Below, in pieces: positions 36,366-45,177 of a stretch of 64,000 bases of DNA (positions are counted from its first letter, which is position 1; each line of letters starts with the position of its first letter). The notes below the pieces were generated by a model. It had not been told where the DNA came from. It saw only the letters and a list, made by a program, of their open reading frames with translations, and did no database searches. Position numbers and translations under genes: made by a program. The stretch is from CAIWHR01 sp963726775 (GTDB lineage: Bacteria; Pseudomonadota; Gammaproteobacteria; Burkholderiales; Casimicrobiaceae). The stretch covers positions 22,552 through 86,551 of the forward strand of contig CAVSDL010000013.1 in the NCBI GenBank assembly GCA_963726775.1. Reading direction: 5' to 3'.

Positions 36366-37208
36366 GTGCTTCCTTCCTCACTGACGGTCAGCGTTGTCAC
36401 GTTCCGCCCCGACACCGCGCTCCTCGAGCGGTGCCTGCGCAAGCTCGCGCTCGCCATCGGCGCGGCGCGCGAGGACGGTTGCATAAGAAGCGTCGCTGTG
36501 GCGCTGATCGACAACAGCGAGGACCGTCACGTGGCCGCGGAAGTGATCCGGCTCGGCAAGGCACGCTTCGCCGATTCCGGCATCCAGGTCACCTATCTGC
36601 ACGGCCATCTGAACATCGGCTATGGCATCGCGCACAACCTGATGCTGCACGGCACGGGCGCCGACTATCAGCTCGTGCTCAATCCGGACGTGGAGGTAGC
36701 GAGCGACGCGATAGCCAACGCGGTCCGGTGGCTGGACGTGCATCCGGAGGTCGGTGTCGCAGCGCCGGCGGTCACGCGGCCCGACGGCACCCCGGACTTC
36801 CTCTGCAAGCGCTACCCTGCCGTGTTCGACCTGTTCCTGCGCGGCTTCATGCCGGGTTTCGTGCGGGCGATGTTCCGGAAGCGGCTCGAACGCTACGAGT
36901 TGCGCGACTACATCGACCCGGCGAGCGACCAGCCGGTATTGGGCCTCCCGGTGATGTCGGGCGCCTGCATGCTGGTCAAGCGCAAGGCGATCGACACGAC
37001 CGGTGGCTTCGACCCGAAGTATTTCCTGTACTTCGAGGACTTCGACTGGAGCGTCAGGTTGAACAGGATCACGCAAACCGTCTATCTGCCGTCGTTTCGG
37101 ATCGTCCATCACGGCGGGCACGCGGCGCGCAAGGGATGGAAGCATGTCTGGTGGTTCGTCACCAGCGGATTCCGTTTTTACGACAAACATGGCTGGCGAT
37201 GGTGGTGA
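36366..37208 (+). CDS. Family 2 glycosyltransferase (rhamnosyltransferase-like)
   Basis: A 280-residue protein with a GTG start. VSVVTFRPDTALLERCLRKL opens the GT-A fold, GHLNIGYGIAHNLMLHGTG and YQLVLNPDVEVASDAI carry the nucleotide-sugar site (N-P-D-V in place of DxD), and GFDPKYFLYFEDFDWSVRL is the acceptor/catalytic block of rhamnosyl-type GT2 enzymes. It probably transfers a sugar in O-antigen or exopolysaccharide synthesis at the inner membrane. It overlaps the next gene, an epimerase, by 20 bp. Confidence 0.9.
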   Translation: MLPSSLTVSVVTFRPDTALLERCLRKLALAIGAAREDGCIRSVAVALIDNSEDRHVAAEVIRLGKARFADSGIQVTYLHGHLNIGYGIAHNLMLHGTGADYQLVLNPDVEVASDAIANAVRWLDVHPEVGVAAPAVTRPDGTPDFLCKRYPAVFDLFLRGFMPGFVRAMFRKRLERYELRDYIDPASDQPVLGLPVMSGACMLVKRKAIDTTGGFDPKYFLYFEDFDWSVRLNRITQTVYLPSFRIVHHGGHAARKGWKHVWWFVTSGFRFYDKHGWRWW

Positions 37209-38196
37209 TCCGGAGGCGGCGGTGAAGGAAGGCCTTGTCGTCGTGACCGGCGCGGCCGGCTTCGTCGGCCGCGCGCTGTGCGTTCATTTCGAACAGGCGC
37301 GGCGACGGTTCCGGGCGATCGTCCGGCGGCGTGATCCGCGCGCCACGCCGCGGCCGCATCATCGCCTGGTCGCCGATCTCGCCACGACCCCCGATGCCGA
37401 GCTCGATGAATTGCTTCGCGGGGCCACGGCCGTCGTGCATCTCGCCGGCCGCGCGCACGTCATGCGCGAGACCGCAACGGATCCGGACGCGGCGTTTCGC
37501 ACGGCGAACGCGGTCCTGACCAGCCGTCTCGCGCGCGCGGCAGTACGCAATGGCGTCGCCAGGTTCGTGTTCGCAAGCACGGTCAAAGTCAACGGCGAGA
37601 CCAGCGCGCCGGGACGACCATTTCGGCCCGGCGATCCTCCGGCGCCGCGCGACGCGTATGCGCGCAGCAAGTTCGAGGCGGAGCACGGGCTCGCCGGCAT
37701 CTGCGCCGGCACGGAGCTGGCGCCGGTCATTCTCCGGCTGCCGCTTGTGTACGGGCCCGGCGTCGGCGGCAATTTCCTGGCCTTGCTCGATGAAATTGCC
37801 CGCGGGCGCGCATTGCCGCTCGGCGCGATCCGCAACCGGCGCAGCCTTCTCCATGTCGACAACCTGACCGAAGCCATTGCGGCGGCGCTCGACGTTGCCA
37901 CGCGCCCGGGGGGTATCCATTTCGTCGCCGATGCCGAAAGCGTATCCGTGCCGGAGCTCTTGCGGGCCATCGCGGCGGCGCTCGAGGTCCCCGTGCGGTT
38001 GTGGCCGGTTCCGGTGCCGATCCTGAGACTCAGCGGACGCCTCGCGGGACGCGGCGCGATCGTCGACCGGCTGGTCAATTCGCTCGAAGTCGATGCGGCG
38101 TCGTTTGCCGCGGCGACGGGCTGGCGCCCGCGACATACGCTTGCCGACGGTCTTGCCGCCACCGCGCGCTGGTGGCGCATCCGCCACGCGATGTAG
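37189..38196 (+). CDS. NAD-dependent epimerase/dehydratase (extended SDR), nucleotide-sugar type
   Basis: A 335-residue protein. VVTGAAGFVGRALCVHF is the Rossmann GxxGxxG motif, FVFASTVKVNGE the active Ser/Thr region, and DAYARSKFEAEHGL the YxxxK catalytic pair. It resembles UDP-sugar epimerases of O-antigen clusters (WbpV/WbjF-like). The start within the end of the glycosyltransferase gene implies coupling, and together they look like the tail of a surface-polysaccharide operon. No polymerase or flippase gene is nearby. Confidence 0.9.
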   Translation: MAGDGGDPEAAVKEGLVVVTGAAGFVGRALCVHFEQARRRFRAIVRRRDPRATPRPHHRLVADLATTPDAELDELLRGATAVVHLAGRAHVMRETATDPDAAFRTANAVLTSRLARAAVRNGVARFVFASTVKVNGETSAPGRPFRPGDPPAPRDAYARSKFEAEHGLAGICAGTELAPVILRLPLVYGPGVGGNFLALLDEIARGRALPLGAIRNRRSLLHVDNLTEAIAAALDVATRPGGIHFVADAESVSVPELLRAIAAALEVPVRLWPVPVPILRLSGRLAGRGAIVDRLVNSLEVDAASFAAATGWRPRHTLADGLAATARWWRIRHAM

Positions 38197-38225
38197 GTGT
38201 TCGGTGGTTCGCGCGGGCGCGCCGT

Positions 38226-38231
38226 TATAAT
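38226..38231 (+). promoter_or_regulatory. Candidate -10 element before rph
   Basis: A perfect TATAAT (CGTTATAATCGC) lies 30 bases before the rph start, just after the epimerase stop, in otherwise GC-rich DNA. A -35 is not clear. It would provide an independent promoter for rph-rdgB-hemW. Confidence 0.5.
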
Positions 38232-38260
38232 CGCTCTCGTTTCCCGTTCGAGGATCTGCG

Positions 38261-38989
38261 ATGAGCTCACGTCCTTCCGGCCGGCGTGCCGATCAGATGC
38301 GCCCGCTAAGGATCACCCGCAACTACACGAAGCACGCCGAAGGCTCCGTGTTGATCGAGGCCGGCGACACGAAGGTTCTCTGCACCGCCAGTGTCGAGGA
38401 AGGTGTGCCGTCGTTCCTGAAGGGCAAAGGTCAGGGCTGGCTCACCGCCGAGTACGGCATGCTGCCGCGCGCGACCAACACGCGCACGCGTCGGGAAGCC
38501 GCAGACGGCAGGCAATCCGGCCGCACGCAGGAAATCCAGCGTCTGATCGGGCGCAGCCTGCGCGCGGTCACCGATCTAGCGCGACTCGGCGAGCGCACGG
38601 TGAAGATCGACTGCGACGTGCTCCAGGCCGACGGTGGCACGCGCTGCGCCTCGATCACCGGTGCCTGCGTGGCGCTCTACGATGCGATCGCGTGGTGCAA
38701 GGCGCACGGGCTCGGCACGGGCGAGCCCTTGACCGATTTCGTCGCCGCCGTGTCGGTGGGCATCGTTGGCGGTGTGCCGGTGCTCGACCTCGACTATGCT
38801 GAAGATTCCCGCTGCGACACGGACATGAACGTCGTGATGACCGGCAGCGGGGGCTTTGTCGAGCTGCAGGGAACGGCCGAGGGCGCGCCGTTCACGCGCG
38901 ATGAAATGGACGCGCTGGTCGCGCTGGCCGAGCGCGGGATTTGCGAGCTGATCGCGGCGCAGGAGGCTGCGCTGGGCGCAGCGTCATGA
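38261..38989 (+). CDS. rph: Ribonuclease PH
   Basis: A 242-residue protein, the usual length. TRNYTKHAEGSVLIEAGDTKVLCTASVEEGVP and GWLTAEYGMLPRATNTRTRREA are the phosphate- and RNA-binding blocks with the conserved Arg residues, and RTVKIDCDVLQADGGTRCASITGA is the PH-domain signature. It trims tRNA 3' ends by phosphorolysis. Its stop overlaps the rdgB start (ATGA). Confidence 0.97.
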   Translation: MSSRPSGRRADQMRPLRITRNYTKHAEGSVLIEAGDTKVLCTASVEEGVPSFLKGKGQGWLTAEYGMLPRATNTRTRREAADGRQSGRTQEIQRLIGRSLRAVTDLARLGERTVKIDCDVLQADGGTRCASITGACVALYDAIAWCKAHGLGTGEPLTDFVAAVSVGIVGGVPVLDLDYAEDSRCDTDMNVVMTGSGGFVELQGTAEGAPFTRDEMDALVALAERGICELIAAQEAALGAAS

Positions 38990-39585
38990 TCTCCCGCTTG
39001 GTCCTTGCCTCAGGAAACGAGGGCAAGCTGCGCGAGTTCCACCGGCTTCTCGAACCGCTCGGCATCGAGGTGATTGCGCAGTCCGCGCTCGGCATTTCCG
39101 AGGCCAGGGAAACGCACGTCACCTTTGTCGAGAACGCGCTCGACAAGGCGCGGCACGCGAGTCTGCACGCCGGGTTGCCGGCGCTCGCGGACGATTCGGG
39201 CATCTGCGTTCGCGCGCTGAGGGGTGCGCCGGGCGTGCAGAGCGCTCGATTTGCGGGCGAGCCGAAATCCGACGCACGCAACAACGCGAAGCTGGTGGAT
39301 GCACTGCGCGGGGTAGCCGACCGGAATGCTCACTACGCGTGCGTGCTGGTTCTGGTGCGCCACGCCGGAGATCCCGAGCCGATCATCGCCGAGGGTTCGT
39401 GGCGTGGCACGATCGTCGATGCGCCGCGCGGCGCAGGAGGATTCGGCTACGATCCCCATTTCCTCGATGGCGCAACCGGAATGACCGGCGCGGAACTGCC
39501 GCTGGAAAAGAAGAATGAGCTTTCGCATCGCGGCAAGGCAATCCGGGCGCTGATCGCGAAGCTGAACGGAGAAGACGTCGCATGA
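38986..39585 (+). CDS. rdgB: RdgB/HAM1 family XTP/dITP pyrophosphatase
   Basis: A 199-residue protein. LVLASGNEGKLREFHRLLEP, FVENALDKARHAS, PALADDSGICVRALRGAPGVQSARFAG, GGFGYDPHF and LSHRGKAIR are the complete signature set. It hydrolyses non-canonical purine triphosphates so they are not built into DNA. It overlaps rph upstream and hemW downstream by four bases each. Confidence 0.97.
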   Translation: MISRLVLASGNEGKLREFHRLLEPLGIEVIAQSALGISEARETHVTFVENALDKARHASLHAGLPALADDSGICVRALRGAPGVQSARFAGEPKSDARNNAKLVDALRGVADRNAHYACVLVLVRHAGDPEPIIAEGSWRGTIVDAPRGAGGFGYDPHFLDGATGMTGAELPLEKKNELSHRGKAIRALIAKLNGEDVA

Positions 39586-40838
39586 ATTCGCCGGTTGCGG
39601 CGATGGTGGACGCGAGCGTGTCGTCGAAGCCGCGGTTCGCCGCGCTGCCGCCGTTGGCTCTCTACGTGCACATTCCGTGGTGCCTGAAGAAGTGCCCATA
39701 TTGCGATTTCAATTCGCACGAAACGCCGGGCGAAGCTCCGGAAAGCGAGTACGTCGATGCGCTGATTGCCGATCTGGAGTACGCGTTGCCTTCGATCTGG
39801 GGACGACGGATCGCATCGGTGTTCATCGGCGGCGGGACACCGAGCCTCTTCTCGGCCGCCGCCATCGACCGGCTGCTCGCCGGCGTTCGTGCTCGCGTGC
39901 CGGTGTCGCCCGACGCCGAGATCACGCTGGAGGCGAATCCCGGAACTTTCGAACGCGAGAAGTTTGTCGGCTTCCGGGCCGCCGGCATCAACCGTCTCTC
40001 GCTCGGCGTCCAGAGCTTCGATCCCCGGCACTTGAAGGCGCTTGGCCGCGTTCACGACGAGCGCGAGGCGCGCGCCGCCGCGGAGGCCGCGCTCGCGATA
40101 TTCGGCAACGTGAACCTCGACCTGATGTACGCGCTACCGCGGCAGACAGCCGCCGAAGCGGCGGCCGATGTCGCCGCCGCGCTGGAGTATGCGCCGCCGC
40201 ACCTGTCGTTCTATCACCTCACACTCGAGCCGAACACGCTTTTTCATCGCCATCCGCCGCCGCTGCCCGACGACGACGCCGCGGCCGACATCGAGGATGC
40301 AATCCATGCGAGCCTTGCGGGCGCCGGCTTCCATCGCTATGAAACGTCGGCGCACGCGCAACCGGGACGCGAATGCAGGCACAATCTCAACTACTGGCGC
40401 TACGGAGATTACCTCGGCATCGGAGCGGGCGCGCATTCGAAGCTGTCGTTTGCCGACCGCATCGTGCGGCAGGTGCGATTCAAGCAGCCCAGACAGTATC
40501 TGGAGCAGGTCGCGGCCGGCGCGCCAATGATGGAGAATGCCGAAGTGACGCGCGACGACGTCGGCTTCGAATTCATGCTGAATGCGCTGCGTCTGACGAG
40601 CGGGGTCCCGGCCGCGCTGTTTGCCGAGCGCACCGGGTATCCGCTGGCGCTCGTCCGCCGCCCGCTCGCCGACGCGGAAGCGCGAGGCCTGATCGAGCGC
40701 GATCCGACGGTGATCCGGCCGACCGAGCTCGGCCGGCGGTTCCTCAACGATTTGCAGGCGTTGTTCCTCGTTGACGGGGCCGGCGGCGTGGCGGCCGCGC
40801 CGCTCGTTCGGCGCGATCCGGTGCGCGACGGGCACTGA
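39582..40838 (+). CDS. hemW: Radical SAM heme chaperone HemW
   Basis: A 418-residue protein. The radical-SAM cluster motif is HIPWCLKKCPYCDFNSH (CxxxCxxC). SVFIGGGTPSLF, RLSLGVQSF and NLDLMYALPRQT follow. The layout matches HemW rather than true HemN, because it lacks the HemN N-terminal extension. HemW binds heme and delivers it to respiratory proteins. It is the third gene of the coupled rph-rdgB-hemW run. Confidence 0.95.
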   Translation: MNSPVAAMVDASVSSKPRFAALPPLALYVHIPWCLKKCPYCDFNSHETPGEAPESEYVDALIADLEYALPSIWGRRIASVFIGGGTPSLFSAAAIDRLLAGVRARVPVSPDAEITLEANPGTFEREKFVGFRAAGINRLSLGVQSFDPRHLKALGRVHDEREARAAAEAALAIFGNVNLDLMYALPRQTAAEAAADVAAALEYAPPHLSFYHLTLEPNTLFHRHPPPLPDDDAAADIEDAIHASLAGAGFHRYETSAHAQPGRECRHNLNYWRYGDYLGIGAGAHSKLSFADRIVRQVRFKQPRQYLEQVAAGAPMMENAEVTRDDVGFEFMLNALRLTSGVPAALFAERTGYPLALVRRPLADAEARGLIERDPTVIRPTELGRRFLNDLQALFLVDGAGGVAAAPLVRRDPVRDGH

Positions 40839-40839
40839 C

Positions 40840-42150
40840 ATGAACGCACAGCGCTGTCGCGCGATGACATTGACTGAAGCGGCCGCCGCGATCGCCGCAG
40901 ATGTGCTCACGGCGCGCGTAGTCGCCGATGCGCAGCTCGCGCACATCGCCGCCACGGACGCCGCAATCGAAGCATGGGCGCATCTGGACGCGGGGCATGT
41001 GCGAGTCGCCGCCGAGAGCTGCGATGCGGCACCGGCATCGGAGCGAGGCCCGCTGCACGGCATCGGCATCGGCGTGAAGGACATCATCGCAACCGCGGAC
41101 ATGCCGACGCAGATGGGTTCGCCCGTGTATGCCGGTCACCGCCCGGCGCAGGACGCGGAGTGCGTGACGAGGCTGAAGCGCGCCGGCGGTTACGTGTTCG
41201 GCAAGACGGTGACGACGGAACTCGCGTATTTTCATCCGGGCAAGACGAAGAATCCCTGGAACGCGCGCCATACGCCGGGGGGGTCGTCGTCCGGTTCGGC
41301 GGCCGCAGTGGCGGCGGGGCAGGTCGGTGGTGCGATCGGCACGCAGACCAACGGTTCCGTGATCCGGCCGGCGTCGTATTGCGGCATCGTCGGGTTCAAG
41401 CCGACGATGGACGTGATCCCGTTTGCGGGAATCCACGTCTTCAGCGAGACACTCGACCAGGTCGGCGTCTTCGCGCGCAGCGTCGCCGATGCGGCGCGCC
41501 TCGCGAGTGCGCTCGCCGATTCGGGGCGCATCGCAATTGTCCCGGCGACGTTGCCGCGCCCCCCGCGCATCGTTTATCTCGGTGATTTTCCGTGGACGCA
41601 ACTCGATTGTGACGCCGACGATATCGTCGAAGCGGCCGCGACCCGGTTGCGGCAACAGGGCGCCGAGGTTGTCGGCGCGAGTTTTCCGGCAACGTGGCGT
41701 GACGCGCATCTCGTGCACCGGACCCTGATGCTGCACGAGGCGGCGGCGCACCTCTCCGCATTGCAGGACCGCGAGCGCGCCCGCCTCTCGCCGAAGCTCA
41801 ATTCCGCGATCGACGAGGGCCGGGCGATTGCGCGCGCCGAATACGCGAGCGCGCTCGATCAACGCAACGAGGCCATTGCGTTCTTCACGCGATGGCTTGC
41901 CGGATTCGACGCGGTCATTGCGCCGTGCGCGCCGGGTCCCGCCCCGGAAGGCCTCGACTCGACCGGCGATCCGTCGTGCTGCACGCTGTGGTCGCTCACC
42001 GGCTTTCCGGCGATCGCGATCCCGGTCGGACTGGCCTCCAGCGGTTTGCCGATCGGCCTGCAGCTCGCCGCACCGCCGGGGGCCGACGATCGTCTGCTTG
42101 CCGTTGCGCAATGGTGCGAAGCGATACTTCCGTTCAAAGGTCTGGTGTGA
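40840..42150 (+). CDS. Amidase signature family enzyme
   Basis: A 436-residue protein. The triad is intact: Lys in IGIGVKDIIATADM, and serines in HTPGGSSSGSAAAVAAGQ and GTQTNGSVIRPASYCG. The typical C-terminal block SLTGFPAIAIPVGLASSGLPIGLQLA is also present. It differs clearly from the amidase at 15-16.8 kb. It starts one base after hemW ends, so it is probably in the same transcript. The substrate is unknown. Confidence 0.92.
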   Translation: MNAQRCRAMTLTEAAAAIAADVLTARVVADAQLAHIAATDAAIEAWAHLDAGHVRVAAESCDAAPASERGPLHGIGIGVKDIIATADMPTQMGSPVYAGHRPAQDAECVTRLKRAGGYVFGKTVTTELAYFHPGKTKNPWNARHTPGGSSSGSAAAVAAGQVGGAIGTQTNGSVIRPASYCGIVGFKPTMDVIPFAGIHVFSETLDQVGVFARSVADAARLASALADSGRIAIVPATLPRPPRIVYLGDFPWTQLDCDADDIVEAAATRLRQQGAEVVGASFPATWRDAHLVHRTLMLHEAAAHLSALQDRERARLSPKLNSAIDEGRAIARAEYASALDQRNEAIAFFTRWLAGFDAVIAPCAPGPAPEGLDSTGDPSCCTLWSLTGFPAIAIPVGLASSGLPIGLQLAAPPGADDRLLAVAQWCEAILPFKGLV

Positions 42151-42211
42151 CGGATGGAAAGATGCAACGACGATCCAGCCCCCGCGTTGCACGAATTCGC
42201 CGGGCCATGAT

Positions 42212-42385
42212 TTGAAGCGCGCAAAAAAACATCGTCCCCCCGAGCCCCCCAAGGCGCGCAATCCGGTCGCGCGCTCGCCGCTGCTCGGCAAAGGCGGCGC
42301 GCACGGCAAGACCACCGCGGCGAAGCGCCGCCAGGCCAAAGTCGAGCTCGCCAGGCTCAAGGGCGACCCGGAAATACTCGAATGA
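42212..42385 (+). CDS. Small basic protein, conserved hypothetical
   Basis: A 57-residue Lys/Arg-rich protein from a TTG at 42212. RNPVARSPLLGKGGAHGKTTAAKRRQAKVELAR resembles small basic proteins seen in betaproteobacteria, with a conserved ARSPLL-KGGAH motif. Its stop overlaps the chaC start by four bases, which supports real coupling. The start codon is uncertain, since the frame is open far upstream. The role is unknown; nucleic-acid binding would suit its charge. Confidence 0.6.
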   Translation: MKRAKKHRPPEPPKARNPVARSPLLGKGGAHGKTTAAKRRQAKVELARLKGDPEILE

Positions 42386-43077
42386 AGCGCTGGCCGCACG
42401 TCCCCAGCACGCTGTGCCGCAGCGACCTCGAGCAGGGCCGGATGCGCGAGATCTATGCCACGACGGTCAATCCCGACCTGGCGCTGAACGACGAGCAGCT
42501 CTCGGCGTCGCTGATGGCCACACTTGCCGACAAGCCCAAGGGCGCCGGCTGGTGGGTCTTCGCCTACGGCTCGCTGCTGTGGAACCCGCTGTTTCCCGTT
42601 GCGGAGATGCGGCCGGCGACGCTGCGCGGGCTGCATCGCCGCTTCTGCCTGTGGTCGCTCGCGTCGCGGGGCACTACCGATCGCCCCGGGTTGGTGCTGG
42701 GCCTCGAGCGCGGCGGCACGTGCCGTGGAGTTGTGCTGCGGCTGCCCGCGCCGCTGGCGCTCGACGAACTGCATCTCCTCTGGCGGCGCGAAATGGTCGT
42801 CGGCTCGTACCACCCGCGCTGGGTAAGGATCGATGCCGACGGACGCAATATCGTGGCGCTGACGTTCGTCGTGCGGCGCGATCATCCGCAGTACGCCGGA
42901 AAACTGCCGCTCGAACGGCAGGCGGACGTGCTCGCCAGTGCCTGCGGCGCGTTCGGCGCGTCGGCGGATTACCTCGAGCGCACGCGCGTCGCGCTCGTCT
43001 CGCACGGTATCGTCGATCCGTATCTCGAGGGACTTGCGGCTGCGGTTGTGGCGAAGTGCGGAACGTCGCGCGAGTGA
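42382..43077 (+). CDS. chaC: ChaC-like gamma-glutamylcyclotransferase
   Basis: A 231-residue protein. WWVFAYGSLLWNPLFPVAEMRPATLRGLHRRFCLWS is the ChaC substrate loop with YGSL, and RPGLVLGLERGGTCRGVVLRL and YLERTRVALVSHGI complete the fold. ChaC enzymes cleave glutathione to 5-oxoproline and Cys-Gly in the cytosol. It is translationally coupled to the small basic protein upstream. Confidence 0.94.
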   Translation: MKRWPHVPSTLCRSDLEQGRMREIYATTVNPDLALNDEQLSASLMATLADKPKGAGWWVFAYGSLLWNPLFPVAEMRPATLRGLHRRFCLWSLASRGTTDRPGLVLGLERGGTCRGVVLRLPAPLALDELHLLWRREMVVGSYHPRWVRIDADGRNIVALTFVVRRDHPQYAGKLPLERQADVLASACGAFGASADYLERTRVALVSHGIVDPYLEGLAAAVVAKCGTSRE

Positions 43078-43102
43078 CGTGTCCGCCACGAGGATCGAAC
43101 CT

Positions 43103-43840
43103 CTAGATCGCCACGTGCCGTCCGCCGTCGACGTTGATCGTTTCACCCGTCACGTAAGTCGCGTCGACCAGCAGGAAATGCGCCGCCCTGGCGATGTCCT
43201 CAGGCGTGCCTTCGCGCTTCAGGAGCGTATGCGAAATGATCCGCTGCCGCGACAGCTCGTCGAAGGATTCGTCGTCCGGCCACAGTATCGGGCCGGGCGC
43301 GATGGCATTGACACGAATCTCGGGCGCCAGCTCGCGAGCGAGCGAGCGGGTGAGCGCGACGAGTCCCGCCTTCGCGACCGAGTAGACGAGGTACCCCTTC
43401 AGCGGGCGCTCCGCGTGGATGTCGGTGATGTTGACGATCGCTCCCTGGGCCTTCTTCAGCGCGGGCGCGGCAGCCTGCGCGAGAAACAGAGGCGCGCGGA
43501 GGTTGGTGCCGATCAGATCGTCCCAGATTCCCGACGTGATGTCGCCGACGGGGGTCGCGTAGAACGACGACGCGTTGTTGACGAGCGCGTCGAGGCGGCC
43601 GAAGCGGTGGACCGTCTGCTCGGCGATCGACGGCAGTTTGTTGAGATCGAGGAGGTCGGCCTGGATCAGCGCGACCGAGTCGGCGCGCAGATGGTTGAGC
43701 TCCGCCTGCAGGAGCCGCGCTTCGCCGGCGGACGCGCGATAGTGGAGCATCAGGTTCGCGCCGTCTGCGTGCAGTCGGCGGCAGATCGCGGCGCCGACGC
43801 GCTTGGCGCCACCGGTGATCAACACGACCTTGCCTTGCAC
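43103..43840 (-). CDS. folM: Pteridine reductase (FolM-like SDR)
   Basis: A 245-residue short-chain dehydrogenase. VVLITGGAKRVGAAI is the TGxxxRxG motif that marks pteridine reductases among SDRs. LVNNASSFYATPVGDI and YLVYSVAKAGLVALTRSLARELAPEIRVNAIAPGPI, with YxxxK, complete the site. It reduces dihydromonapterin or dihydrofolate with NADPH. It is divergent from the MidA-type methyltransferase with 103 bp between; this pair is often adjacent in betaproteobacteria. Confidence 0.93.
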   Translation of the reverse strand: MQGKVVLITGGAKRVGAAICRRLHADGANLMLHYRASAGEARLLQAELNHLRADSVALIQADLLDLNKLPSIAEQTVHRFGRLDALVNNASSFYATPVGDITSGIWDDLIGTNLRAPLFLAQAAAPALKKAQGAIVNITDIHAERPLKGYLVYSVAKAGLVALTRSLARELAPEIRVNAIAPGPILWPDDESFDELSRQRIISHTLLKREGTPEDIARAAHFLLVDATYVTGETINVDGGRHVAI

Positions 43841-43943
43841 GTGGCGCTCCCGGGATTCCGCGTTAGACTTGATCGGAATCTAGCACAATGGTCGCCGCGT
43901 CGCACCGGACACGACACCATCCTTTGCGCGTTTCCGTTCCGAC

Positions 43944-45104
43944 GTGGCCGATCTTCCTTTGCCTGATGCCGACGCCCGCGCGCACAGCGAGCGGCTCGTG
44001 GCCCACATCGGCGCCGCCATCGCCGGCGCCGGCGGATGGCTTTCATTCGCGCGGTACATGGACCTCGCGCTCTACGCACCGGGACTGGGCTACTACGCGG
44101 CGGGCACGACCAAGCTGGGTGCGGCGGGGGATTTCGTCACCGCTCCGGAGCTGACGCCGTTGTTTGCGACGGCGCTTGCCGCGCAGGTTGCGCCGATCCT
44201 GGATGCGACGCCGCGGCGTTCGCTCGTGGAACTCGGCGCTGGCAGCGGCCGGCTCGCCGCCGACCTGCTGAACGCGCTGGCCGCACGCGATGCGTTGCCG
44301 TCGCGCTATGCGATCCTCGAGCCGTCGCCGGATTTGCGCGAGCGCCAGCGCGCGATAATCGCCGCCCATGCCGCAACGCACCTCGCGCGGGTCGACTGGA
44401 TCGATTCACCGCCCGACGCGATCGACGGCGCGTTGATCGCCAACGAGGTGCTCGACGCGATTCCGGCGCACATCATCGCGCGTCGCGACGGAGCATGGCA
44501 CGAACGCGGCGTGTCGGGCGGCGATGCGCACGGCGCCTTCGCTTGGGCGGATCGGCCGGCCGAGGCGCGCCTCGCGGCGCTGGCGGCCGCCCGGTTTCCT
44601 CCGGAAGGCGATTACACCAGTGAAATCAATCCGGCGGCCGAGGCGCTGGTCGAGGACGTCGGCCGGCGGCTTGCGGGCGGCGCGGCGCTGTTCATCGACT
44701 ACGGATTTCCGGCGGTCGAGTTCTACCACCCGCAGCGCAGCCACGGGACGTTGATGTGCCATTACCGCCATCGCGCCCACGACGATCCGTTCCGCTGGCC
44801 CGGCCTCACCGACATCACCGCGCACATCGACTTTTCGGCGATGGCGGAGGCCGGCGAGCGCGCCGGGCTTGCCGTTGCCGGATTCACGGCGCAGGCGCCG
44901 TTCCTGCTGGGCTGCGGCATCCTCGATGCGCTGGCCGCGACCGGCACGCCGGAATCCGTCGGCTACCTCAAGGCGGCCGGGCCGGTTCAGCAGCTTCTGT
45001 CGCCCGCCGAGATGGGCGAACTCTGCAAGGTGCTGGCGCTTGCGCGATCGGATGGCATCGCGTGGCCCGGATTCGCGCTTGCCGATCGCACCCATCGTCT
45101 GTAG
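43944..45104 (+). CDS. MidA/NDUFAF7-type class I SAM methyltransferase
   Basis: A 386-residue protein with a GTG start. MDLALYAPGLGYYAAGTTKLGAAGDFVTAPELTPLFATALA is the family N-terminal signature, and LVELGAGSGRLAADLL is SAM motif I. ALFIDYGFPAVEFYHPQRSHGTLMCHYRHRAHDDPFRWPGLTDITAHIDFSA is the conserved C-terminal block. The mitochondrial homologue methylates an arginine of a complex I subunit; bacterial members are less studied. Confidence 0.93.
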   Translation: MADLPLPDADARAHSERLVAHIGAAIAGAGGWLSFARYMDLALYAPGLGYYAAGTTKLGAAGDFVTAPELTPLFATALAAQVAPILDATPRRSLVELGAGSGRLAADLLNALAARDALPSRYAILEPSPDLRERQRAIIAAHAATHLARVDWIDSPPDAIDGALIANEVLDAIPAHIIARRDGAWHERGVSGGDAHGAFAWADRPAEARLAALAAARFPPEGDYTSEINPAAEALVEDVGRRLAGGAALFIDYGFPAVEFYHPQRSHGTLMCHYRHRAHDDPFRWPGLTDITAHIDFSAMAEAGERAGLAVAGFTAQAPFLLGCGILDALAATGTPESVGYLKAAGPVQQLLSPAEMGELCKVLALARSDGIAWPGFALADRTHRL

Positions 45105-45177
45105 AACGACACGCGCGCTACACCTCAGCCCGCAATCCGTCCGCACCCGTCGATGTGGGAGACCCCGGACGCCGGGT

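Noticed and set aside
43079..43110. A tRNA T-arm-like stretch (GAGG-TTCGATC-CTC, minus strand) beyond the folM end
   Set aside because: No acceptor, D or anticodon arm can be built around it. The 5' part would fall in the folM coding sequence, so it is at best a tRNA 3' fragment or chance.
40744..43146. An 800-residue open frame antisense to the amidase and chaC genes
   Set aside because: The sense genes are complete and recognisable; the antisense product is Arg-rich and featureless.
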